A DNA stretch of 64,000 bases from UBA2336 sp031395485 (lineage in GTDB: Bacteria; Bacteroidota; Bacteroidia; Cytophagales; Cyclobacteriaceae): NCBI GenBank assembly GCA_031395485.1, contig JANNUS010000012.1:186001-250000 (forward strand). Direction: 5' to 3'. The position numbers and the translations under genes are program-made. Positions 52,896 to 60,418 of the stretch are shown here, piece by piece. The notes under the pieces are model-generated. The model had not been told where the DNA came from. It ran no database searches and saw only the letters and a program-made list of their open reading frames with translations. Numbering within the stretch: the first letter of the stretch is position 1; every line of letters begins with the position of its first letter.

Positions 52896-53954
52896 TTACT
52901 CGGCAATGGCAAGCTCTGATTCAGCAATCTTAACTTTCTTTATTGAATCTCGAAGTTGGTGAAGTGTAATCATTTTATCCTGATCAGCATCCCAAAGTTT
53001 AAGGCGGAAACACCTCACGATATCAATTGGGTTCCAGGATGTAGTAGGAGCATTTTTTAGCTCCGGCATACTTTCAAAGGCTTCCGGTAACCGATAAAAA
53101 GGTACACGTGAATTTACATGGTGCACATGATGGTATCCGATGTTCCCTGTAAACCATTGCATCACCGGGTTCATCGGCATATAACTGGTAGAAAACATGG
53201 CTGCGTTAACGTACGTCCAATCATGATTTTCAGCAAACTTGGCGCCCGGAAAATTATGTTGGCAATAAAAAAGATAGGAGCCCATACCGAACGCAAGGAA
53301 GAACGGAATGAACCAACTCAGCATAAAGACATTAAATCCAAGAAAATTCGAAATAGCAAATGCTGCTGCCCCATGTAACACTAATGCTAAAAGTGAATCC
53401 AAATGTTTTGAAGGACTCTGAATAAACGATTTCAGATTGAGCCAATAAATAAATAGCGTGAAGTATCCGAAAATAATCGTTAGCGGATGTCGATTCACTA
53501 GATAAATAAGCTTCTCATTTTTCTTTAAACCCAAATATCGTGCTTTACTAATGGTAGGATAGGAGCCAATACCCGTCATTGTCAATTTTGAGTTATTATT
53601 ATGATGGTGCTCATGTGTGCGTTTCCAAATAGCTTCCGGAGCTAGCAAATAAATTCCAATAGATTTCATTAGTAGCGAGGCCATGACTGAGTTTTGCAAA
53701 ATAGCCCGATGCTGGTAATCGTGATAAATGATAAATAGCCTAACATACAATAAACCACAAACGATACTTGAAACTATAATTAAGGGAAGAGGAATGTCCA
53801 GTAGTGTGATATAAAAGAAAGTTGCTGCTAACAGAACCGTACTTGTAATCTCTAACCAACTTCTCAATCTGTTCTCGGCAGCATATTCCTTACTTGCCAA
53901 AATCAATTCTTTACCACTGCGCATAGAATGTAATTCAAATAAGTCAGGCTGCAA
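52896..53954 (-). CDS. Membrane fatty-acid desaturase-family protein
   Basis: A 352-residue di-iron desaturase/hydroxylase family protein with four to six membrane segments. The three histidine boxes are HDYQHR (about residues 73-78), HEHHHNNNSK (about 114-123) and HHVHHVNSRVPF (about 273-284). It differs from the delta-9-like desaturase at the left edge of the window. Its C-terminus matches fatty-acid desaturases of the type acting on membrane lipids or carotenoid-like substrates. It lies directly downstream of the LpxL-type acyltransferase gene (24 bp), so both may modify envelope lipids together. Confidence 0.85.
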   Translation of the reverse strand: MQPDLFELHSMRSGKELILASKEYAAENRLRSWLEITSTVLLAATFFYITLLDIPLPLIIVSSIVCGLLYVRLFIIYHDYQHRAILQNSVMASLLMKSIGIYLLAPEAIWKRTHEHHHNNNSKLTMTGIGSYPTISKARYLGLKKNEKLIYLVNRHPLTIIFGYFTLFIYWLNLKSFIQSPSKHLDSLLALVLHGAAAFAISNFLGFNVFMLSWFIPFFLAFGMGSYLFYCQHNFPGAKFAENHDWTYVNAAMFSTSYMPMNPVMQWFTGNIGYHHVHHVNSRVPFYRLPEAFESMPELKNAPTTSWNPIDIVRCFRLKLWDADQDKMITLHQLRDSIKKVKIAESELAIAE

Positions 53955-53978
53955 AGGTAGCTAAAACAAAAGAAATCT

Positions 53979-54848
53979 TCATTTTAGTGGTCTTTTATGC
54001 TTCCATCTTCGATGAGACCAAAGCCAAATTATGGGGTTACGGATAATATCCCGCTCCAGGCGTTTCATAAAGGTTTCTGATATCTCGTTTTCAGTGGTAT
54101 TTTTTGGATCTGGAATAAGTAATTCCGGAAACACCTCATAATATCCTCGCCTTGGCCGCTGTACATTCATGTATACCACAGGATAGTTAAACTTTGTAGC
54201 CAATTTTTCTGGCCCTGTAAAAACTGCGGTGTCCTGTTTGAGGAAGGTCGTCCAGTATGCATTTTTTTTTGTAGCTGTTTGATCCGCTATAAAGGCTGTC
54301 GCTGTTACGTTTCCTCTATTTGCCACCATGTCGCGAAGCGTAAGGTTTACAGGGGTTATCCGTGTGCCAAAACGCGTGCGCATGGAGCACATCAATTTTT
54401 CAAAGTAGATATTAGCAAGTGGTCGATAGATCACAACAAGTTGACACCCTGTATTGAGTGTAAAACTAGGGCCGGCCCATTCCCAATTGCCATAATGACC
54501 CATTACAATGATAAAGCTCTTTCCTTCAGATTTTAACGCATCAAGCCAATCGGTACCATGAAAGACACATCGTGCTTTTGATTCCGCCTCGCCCATGCGC
54601 AGTGTCTTGAGCGATTCAAGTATAAGGTCGCACAAATACCGATAATAGGATTTGGCTATACCATCGATTTCTTGCAAACTTTTATCAGGAAAGGAATTTC
54701 GAAGATTCTTATAAACTACCGCCCTCCGGTAACCACTCACCCAAAGCACATGGTAAAAGAAATCAGAAAGTTTATATACTACCCAGAATGGCGCTACAGA
54801 AACAAAGTATATAAAAGGGTACGTGATGTAAAATAGAAATGCTTGCAC
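53979..54848 (-). CDS. LpxL/HtrB-family lysophospholipid or lipid A acyltransferase
   Basis: A 289-residue membrane-bound acyltransferase of the LpxL family that adds a secondary acyl chain to lipid A precursors in Gram-negative bacteria. The catalytic motif appears as GHYGNWEWAG (about residues 117-126; H-x4-E form), an N-terminal membrane helix (about 3-20) and RPRRGYYEVFPE (about 228-239). It is followed by the desaturase gene. The acceptor is probably a lipid A or lipid precursor; related enzymes make other aminolipids. Confidence 0.87.
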   Translation of the reverse strand: MQAFLFYITYPFIYFVSVAPFWVVYKLSDFFYHVLWVSGYRRAVVYKNLRNSFPDKSLQEIDGIAKSYYRYLCDLILESLKTLRMGEAESKARCVFHGTDWLDALKSEGKSFIIVMGHYGNWEWAGPSFTLNTGCQLVVIYRPLANIYFEKLMCSMRTRFGTRITPVNLTLRDMVANRGNVTATAFIADQTATKKNAYWTTFLKQDTAVFTGPEKLATKFNYPVVYMNVQRPRRGYYEVFPELLIPDPKNTTENEISETFMKRLERDIIRNPIIWLWSHRRWKHKRPLK

Positions 54849-55092
54849 TACCTAAAAGTAATGCATTGCATCCTGTAAACCCAAATCGACTTCATTCACC
54901 ACGCAGCTCATGCCTAGACCTTCAATAATAGAGAGATAGTTTTATAAGACATAATATTGGGCGAACGATTTCGAAAAAAAACAAACCAACAGAAATAACC
55001 AATACACAAAAATCTGGCTCATCAATAGTACATGATTTGCATTTTCAGTAAAAAGTATTACCTTCAAATTATCTCATTAAAACTACTACGCT

Positions 55093-55533
55093 ATGGGAAA
55101 AGTTAGGAATATTTTACAAGCCAAGGGAGGCGCTATCTTTTCAGTAGAGCCTACTATTACCGTTTACAAAGCAATTGAATTGATGTCGGAGAAAAATATA
55201 AGTAGTCTCCTGATCACAGAAAAAGAAGGAAAATTACTCGGTATTTTTACAGAACGTGACTATGCACGGAAGCTTATTCTTAGAGGAAAATCGTCAAAAG
55301 ACACGCTTATAAAAGAACTCATGACAGAGAACCCTGTAACTGTCGCCTCTGACAGTAGCATTGAGGACTGCATGAAAGTAATGACTAGTAAATATGTACG
55401 TCACTTACCAGTAGTCGATAATGGAAAAATTGCTGGAATGGTATCTATGGGGGACGTAGTTCGTTTTATAATGAATGAGCAAAAGGGAATTATTGAAGAC
55501 TTAGAGCAGTATATCACTGGCCACCATAGTTAG
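55093..55533 (+). CDS. CBS-pair domain protein
   Basis: A 146-residue cytoplasmic protein consisting of two CBS domains (about residues 12-62 and 75-130), which bind adenosine nucleotides such as AMP, ATP or NAD. Motifs include TVYKAIELMSEKNISSLLIT and GIFTERDYARKLILRGKSS in the first and VRHLPVVDNGKIAGMVSMGDVV in the second. The second nuo operon begins 53 bp downstream, so it may sense energy state and adjust that operon or its product, though this is inferred from position. Confidence 0.9.
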   Translation: MGKVRNILQAKGGAIFSVEPTITVYKAIELMSEKNISSLLITEKEGKLLGIFTERDYARKLILRGKSSKDTLIKELMTENPVTVASDSSIEDCMKVMTSKYVRHLPVVDNGKIAGMVSMGDVVRFIMNEQKGIIEDLEQYITGHHS

Positions 55534-55586
55534 TTTAAAATCAATACGTTATAGAAAAAATTATACCACTTTACTTTAACTGAGGG

Positions 55587-56015
55587 TTGGATATTCCAAC
55601 AGAACATAGCGCCCCACTCTGGCCACTTTTCTTATACGGTTTAATCGTACTGAGTTTAGTAGGTATCATGATAGGGCTTTCGTATTTCTTAGGGCAGCGC
55701 CATAAAGAACGCTCCACTGATGAGCCCTACGAAGGAGGTATTCGTAGCCACGGCTCTGCTCGTATGCGATTTTCCTCCCAATTCTATCTCATCGCAATGC
55801 TGTTTGTTATTTTCGATGTAGAAACCATCTTCATTTTTTCATGGGCAATTGCATTCCAGGAATTGGGATGGTATGGTTATGCCGGGGTAATGGTATTTAT
55901 TATTCTTCTTATTGTGGTCCTAATATATGAGTGGCGTGTGGGCGCATTAGATTTTGGCCCCGATGGAAAAAAGATTTTAAGGGCGTATAAAAAATTAACC
56001 GGCCAAAAAAAATGA
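55587..56015 (+). CDS. nuoA: NADH-quinone oxidoreductase subunit A (complex I-2)
   Basis: A 142-residue three-helix membrane subunit. The conserved segment YEGGIRSHGSARMRFSSQFYLI (about residues 43-64) precedes FDVETIFIFSWAIA (about 72-85). It is longer than nuoA of the first operon and less similar to it. The start is TTG at 55587; no in-frame ATG is available before the first helix. It overlaps nuoB by 4 nt. Confidence 0.93.
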   Translation: MDIPTEHSAPLWPLFLYGLIVLSLVGIMIGLSYFLGQRHKERSTDEPYEGGIRSHGSARMRFSSQFYLIAMLFVIFDVETIFIFSWAIAFQELGWYGYAGVMVFIILLIVVLIYEWRVGALDFGPDGKKILRAYKKLTGQKK

Positions 56016-56650
56016 ATTATACACTAACCAAACCTAACGAGCCCATCGTTGACCTGAATGGGTCCGGTTCCTTGGAAGAGGCCGTTCGCCAAAGTATGGT
56101 ACTCAGTACTGTTCAGGATTTGCTTGCTTGGGGAAGAAAGAATTCTATGTGGCCTTTTCACTTTGGTTTGTCTTGTTGTTTTGTAGAAATGGCAACCAGC
56201 ATGACTCCTAAATATGACGTAGCCCGTTTTGGAGCAGAGGTTATTCGTGGTACACCGCGTGAAGCCGATGTTATGATTATTGCAGGAACTGTTTTTATAA
56301 AAATGGCACCGATTATCAGGAGGCTTTATGAGCAGATGATGGAACCGCGTTGGGTTATCTCAATGGGCTCTTGTGCCAACTCAGGCGGAATGTATGATAT
56401 ATATAGTGTAGTACAGGGTGTTGATAAGTTTATGCCGGTAGATGTGTATGTGCCCGGTTGCCCACCAAGACCAGATGCTTTTATGGAAGGTTTAACCTTA
56501 TTAGCAAAAAGCGTTGGTCAGGAAAAAAGACCCTTGAGTTGGGCCATTGGTGAGCAGGGGGTGATTAGACCGGAAAAAATTTCAATGAAAGACACAAAAG
56601 CGGAGATGCGAAAGCAAATGACTACGTTCAAGTCTCCAGATGAAATTTAA
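56012..56650 (+). CDS. nuoB: NADH-quinone oxidoreductase subunit B (complex I-2)
   Basis: A 212-residue subunit with cluster N2 ligands Cys55-Cys56 (LSCCFVEM), Cys121 (MGSCANSGG) and Cys150 (VPGCPPRPD). It carries a C-terminal extension of about 40 residues compared with the first-operon NuoB. A 155-bp spacer with hairpins follows before nuoCD. Confidence 0.96.
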   Translation: MNYTLTKPNEPIVDLNGSGSLEEAVRQSMVLSTVQDLLAWGRKNSMWPFHFGLSCCFVEMATSMTPKYDVARFGAEVIRGTPREADVMIIAGTVFIKMAPIIRRLYEQMMEPRWVISMGSCANSGGMYDIYSVVQGVDKFMPVDVYVPGCPPRPDAFMEGLTLLAKSVGQEKRPLSWAIGEQGVIRPEKISMKDTKAEMRKQMTTFKSPDEI

Positions 56651-56657
56651 AGTGCTA

Positions 56658-56714
56658 TCAGGTCTTTCGACCTGACATTGATTAAGGAAAATGTCAGATG
56701 GGAACATCTGACAT
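56658..56714. repeat. Cluster of overlapping hairpins between nuoB and nuoCD (REP-like)
   Basis: Hairpin 1 is a 7-bp stem (56658-56664 with 56669-56675), hairpin 2 an 8-bp stem (56672-56679 with 56690-56697), hairpin 3 a 10-bp stem (56691-56700 with 56705-56714) with a GGAA tetraloop. Hairpin 2 overlaps both others, so it excludes them. TGTCAG/CTGACA sequence units recur here and in the palindrome at 59043-59104. This is either a repetitive extragenic palindrome or a switch between alternative RNA folds. Confidence 0.6.
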
Positions 56715-56805
56715 CACAGAAATATCAGAAAATGTTTTACAAATAAATGTTAAAAATTAAAGGATAGGAGAAGGAGAGAAGTGTTGGTAACGGCTGAATG
56801 ATTAT

Positions 56806-58572
56806 TTGAGTATCGCAGATGTTATGAAAACAAAAGCAAGTCTTACGGAGCATTTGAGATTGAAATTCGGTGAATCAACGTTCACCATTCAGTCTACCAA
56901 GGATGATATACTCACCTTGTGGCTACCGTTGGATCGTTTGAAAGAGGTTCTCCGATATTTGAAGTCTGAAGTTCAAGATCCGTTCCCATTACTTTACGAT
57001 CTCACTGCCATTGACGAACGAAGCCGAAAAAAAGAACCAGAATATCCCTCCACTGATTTCTCGTTAGTCTATCACCTACTTTCCTTCAAGCGAAATTATT
57101 TTATCCGACTCAAAGTCGCACTAAAAGGGGAATACCCCTCTGCACCCAGCATTACAAGCTTATGGCCAAATGCCAACTGGTACGAACGTGAAGTGTTCGA
57201 TATGTTTGGAATTAAATTCGATGGGCATCCACACCTGAAAAGAATTTTAATGCCAGAGAGTTGGGTGGGCCACCCGTTGCGAAAAGAACACCCAGCACGC
57301 GCTACAGAAATGGGGCCTTTCACGTTATTTGATGAAAAGGAAGATCGTGAACAAGCTTCATTACAATTCAAGCCAGAAGAGTGGGGAATGCAAACACAGA
57401 GTGATGATTCTGATTTTATGTTCCTCAACATTGGGCCACAGCACCCAGGTACGCATGGGGTTTTGCGAATCATTCTTCAACTTGATGGAGAAGATATTGT
57501 TGATGCCGTTCCCGATATAGGATTTCACCATCGTGGTGCCGAGAAAATGGCTGAACGCCAAACATGGCATACATACATTCCGTACACCGACCGTGTAGAT
57601 TATCTTGGGGGCGTTAACAATAACTTGGCATATCTGCTGGCAGTTGAAAAGCTTGCAGGCATTCAGGTTCCGGATCGAGTAAAAGTAATCCGTATCATGA
57701 TGTGTGAGTTATTCCGTATTGCCAGTCATTTAGTATGGTACGGAACCTTCGCGCAGGATTTAGGCCAACTCTCACCCGTGTTCTACATGTTTACCGATCG
57801 TGAGCGCGTATTTGATATTGTGGAAGCTATATGCGGTGGCCGTATGCACCCAAACTGGTTCCGCATTGGTGGAGTAGCGCAAGATCTACCAATTGGTTGG
57901 GATGTACTGGTGAAGAATTTCATTGACTATTTTCCAAAACGATTAAAAGAGTATGATAATCTTGTAATGAAGAACAGCATCTTCAAAGCAAGAACAGTGG
58001 GCATCGGTATCTTTACAAAAGACGAAGCCATTGATTGGGGAGTAACCGGTGCAGGCTTGCGAGCGTGTGGTATGGAATGGGATTTCAGGAAGAAGCAACC
58101 GTACTCTGGTTATGAAAAATTTGATTTTGATGTACCCATCGGAAACAATGGAGATTGTTACGACAGAGCTGTTGTTCGCGTAGAAGAAATGCGACAGAGT
58201 TTACGAATCATTGAGCAATGCTGGAAAAATATGCCAGCCGGAGATTATAAAGCAGACCATCCGCTAACCACACCACCGATTAAGAAACACACCATGAAAG
58301 ATATTGAAACGCTCATCACACACTTTTTAGGTGTGAGTTGGGGACCGGTGATGCCTTCGGGTGAAGTAATGAGTTGTATTGAAGCAACAAAAGGCGCAAA
58401 CAGTTATTATGCAATTAGTGATGGGAACACATCACCGTATCGCATGCGTGTACGTGCCCCATCGTTTCCGCATATGCAAATGCTACCGTACATCAGTAAA
58501 GGATATACAGTAGCCGATATGCTGAGTATTCTTGGCGCAATGGATTATGTTTTAGCAGATATTGACAGATAA
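56806..58572 (+). CDS. nuoCD: NADH-quinone oxidoreductase fused subunit C/D (complex I-2)
   Basis: A 588-residue fusion of NuoC (about residues 1-190, with WYEREVFDMFGIKFDGHPHLKRIL near 125-148) and NuoD (about 205-588, with NIGPQHPGTHGVLR, FHHRGAEKMAE and the end DYVLADIDR). Such a fusion is known in Enterobacteria and several other groups, while the first operon has separate genes. The start is TTG at 56806, but the ATG at 56824, six codons later, is also possible. It follows the hairpin-rich spacer. The product joins the quinone site of complex I-2. Confidence 0.94.
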   Translation: MSIADVMKTKASLTEHLRLKFGESTFTIQSTKDDILTLWLPLDRLKEVLRYLKSEVQDPFPLLYDLTAIDERSRKKEPEYPSTDFSLVYHLLSFKRNYFIRLKVALKGEYPSAPSITSLWPNANWYEREVFDMFGIKFDGHPHLKRILMPESWVGHPLRKEHPARATEMGPFTLFDEKEDREQASLQFKPEEWGMQTQSDDSDFMFLNIGPQHPGTHGVLRIILQLDGEDIVDAVPDIGFHHRGAEKMAERQTWHTYIPYTDRVDYLGGVNNNLAYLLAVEKLAGIQVPDRVKVIRIMMCELFRIASHLVWYGTFAQDLGQLSPVFYMFTDRERVFDIVEAICGGRMHPNWFRIGGVAQDLPIGWDVLVKNFIDYFPKRLKEYDNLVMKNSIFKARTVGIGIFTKDEAIDWGVTGAGLRACGMEWDFRKKQPYSGYEKFDFDVPIGNNGDCYDRAVVRVEEMRQSLRIIEQCWKNMPAGDYKADHPLTTPPIKKHTMKDIETLITHFLGVSWGPVMPSGEVMSCIEATKGANSYYAISDGNTSPYRMRVRAPSFPHMQMLPYISKGYTVADMLSILGAMDYVLADIDR

Positions 58573-58573
58573 C

Positions 58574-59038
58574 ATGCTGACGGCAGAAGAAAAAAAAGAA
58601 ATAGACAAAGCAATTCATGTAGTCCCTTACAAAAAGGCTGCATGCATTGAAGCATTAAAAGTGGTGCAGAATCATCGCAGATGGGTATCGGATGAAAGCC
58701 TGAAAGATATCGCTGCTTATATGGAAATGACCACGGAAGAACTTGATTCAGTAGCCACCTTCTACAATCTTATTTTCAGGAAACCAGTAGGGCGACATCT
58801 AATTCTTGTTTGTGATAGCATCAGTTGTTGGGTAATGGGATACGAAAGTCTACGTGATGAGCTAACTAAATTGATTGGAATAAAATTAGGCGAGACAAGT
58901 TCAGATAATCGGTTCACCATGTTGCCAAATCCATGTTTAGGAACGTGCGATTGTGCTCCAGCAATGATGATCGATGATGATTTGTATAGAAATATAACAC
59001 TGAATCAATTGAATGATATTTTGAAAAAATACGAATAA
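58574..59038 (+). CDS. nuoE: NADH-quinone oxidoreductase subunit E (complex I-2)
   Basis: A 154-residue [2Fe-2S] thioredoxin-fold subunit from the ATG at 58574, one base after the nuoCD stop codon. An upstream TTG would add four residues but overlaps nuoCD. Ligands are Cys80 and Cys85 (CDSISC) and Cys121 and Cys125 (CLGTC), with an extra Cys127. It is separated from nuoF by an 83-bp spacer that contains a long palindrome. Confidence 0.93.
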   Translation: MLTAEEKKEIDKAIHVVPYKKAACIEALKVVQNHRRWVSDESLKDIAAYMEMTTEELDSVATFYNLIFRKPVGRHLILVCDSISCWVMGYESLRDELTKLIGIKLGETSSDNRFTMLPNPCLGTCDCAPAMMIDDDLYRNITLNQLNDILKKYE

Positions 59039-59042
59039 CCCA

Positions 59043-59104
59043 TGTCAGGTTGAGCTTGTCGAAACCGGGTTTTGAAACCCACCTTCGACAAGCTTGGGCT
59101 GACA
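59043..59104. repeat. Long imperfect palindrome (REP-like) between nuoE and nuoF
   Basis: This 62-bp element has three nested stems: 6 bp (59043-59048 with 59099-59104), 10 bp (59054-59063 with 59084-59093, sequence GCTTGTCGAA and its complement) and 6 bp (59067-59072 with 59075-59080). Sequences of the form CAGGTTGAGCTTGTCGAA are recurrent intergenic repeats in Bacteroidota genomes (recalled, not searched). It is not coding. A reading frame crossing it would extend nuoF artificially. Confidence 0.75.
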
Positions 59105-59121
59105 ACAATAGGAAAAGAATA

Positions 59122-60408
59122 ATGGAGAAACCGCTTACAGGACATATTCGCGAAGACAAACGCCCGCTTACACTCAAGGAGTATGAGAAAGTTGGAGGCT
59201 ACCAGTCTTTGAAAAAAATCCTGAAGGGGATGACACCGCAGGCTGTGCAAACATTGGTAAGAGAATCTAACCTGAAAGGCAGAGGTGGAGCTGGTTTCTC
59301 AACGGGCATGAAGTGGAGTTTTGTTCCACTGGATGCCCCGAAACCAAAATATCTCATCGTGAATGCTGATGAAATGGAGCCGGGTACATTTAAAGACAGA
59401 CTTCTACTCGAGAGCACACCACATCAACTTATTGAAGGCATGATTGTATCCGCTTTTGCAATTCAGGCTGATCAATCATTTGTATTTCTTCGATGGGCAT
59501 ACAAAACAGCAGCTGGTGCAATTACAAAAGCAATACAGGAAGCTTATGAAGCTGGATATCTTGGTAAAAATATTTTGGGCTCTGGCTTCGACCTTGAGAT
59601 GCACCTACACACAGGTGTTGGAAGGTATATGTGTGGAGAAGAGACAGCATTACTCAATTCACTTGAAGGTAAGCGTGCAATACCGCGCGCAAAGCCACCG
59701 TTCCCACAGATCAGCGGGTTGTTTGGGCGGCCTACTATTGTTAATAATGTAGAAACACTATGCTGTATTCCTCACATTATCAATAACGGAGCAGACTGGT
59801 TTCAAAAATTAAGCCTTACCAATGATGCTGGTACAAAACTTTACGGTGTAAGCGGAAAAGTTAAAAAACCAGGACTGTGGGAATTGCCCATGGGCACAAC
59901 CATGCGTGAACTATTGGAAGTACATGCAGGAGGAATGCAAGATGGTTTAAAATTTAGAGGGGCATTACCGGGAGGAGCTTCTACTGATTTTATGGTAGAG
60001 GAACATCTGGATGTAAAAATGGATTATCCATCCGTAGCAGCAGTTGGCAGCCGCCTGGGGACAGGAACTATGATTGTATTAGATGATAAAACTTCCGTAG
60101 TCGGGTTTGTCAAGAATCTAATTCACTTTTTCGCACAAGAGTCATGCGGATTTTGTACTCCTTGTCGGGAAGGTTTACCGTGGATTGAAAAAGTTCTACA
60201 CGCCATTGACCAGAAAGTAGGGAAGAAGGGCGATATTCAAATGTTGGAGAATCACACAAAGTTATTGGGACCCGGTATGACATTTTGCGCGCTTGCCCCT
60301 GGAGCGATGGAACCTTTACAAAGTGCATTGAAATATTTTAGAAAAGATTTTGAAAAATATATTAAGGAACAAAAAGAGATAAAAGGCGTGCGCACAATCA
60401 CTGCATAA
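59122..60408 (+). CDS. nuoF: NADH-quinone oxidoreductase subunit F (complex I-2)
   Basis: A 428-residue NADH/FMN subunit. I start it at ATG 59122 (MEKPLTGHIRED), because the longer frame from 59050 reads through the REP palindrome. Motifs: RGGAGFSTGMKWSF (FMN/NADH site, about residues 56-69), ADEMEPGTFKDR (about 83-94), and cluster N3 ligands ESCGFCTPCREG (about 347-358) and TFCALAPG. It lies 11 bp before nuoG. Confidence 0.96.
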   Translation: MEKPLTGHIREDKRPLTLKEYEKVGGYQSLKKILKGMTPQAVQTLVRESNLKGRGGAGFSTGMKWSFVPLDAPKPKYLIVNADEMEPGTFKDRLLLESTPHQLIEGMIVSAFAIQADQSFVFLRWAYKTAAGAITKAIQEAYEAGYLGKNILGSGFDLEMHLHTGVGRYMCGEETALLNSLEGKRAIPRAKPPFPQISGLFGRPTIVNNVETLCCIPHIINNGADWFQKLSLTNDAGTKLYGVSGKVKKPGLWELPMGTTMRELLEVHAGGMQDGLKFRGALPGGASTDFMVEEHLDVKMDYPSVAAVGSRLGTGTMIVLDDKTSVVGFVKNLIHFFAQESCGFCTPCREGLPWIEKVLHAIDQKVGKKGDIQMLENHTKLLGPGMTFCALAPGAMEPLQSALKYFRKDFEKYIKEQKEIKGVRTITA

Positions 60409-60418
60409 CGAACTAACT

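Noticed and set aside
59050..59121. N-terminal extension of nuoF (complex I-2)
   Set aside because: The extra residues are encoded by the REP-like palindrome; the ATG at 59122 gives the usual family N-terminus.
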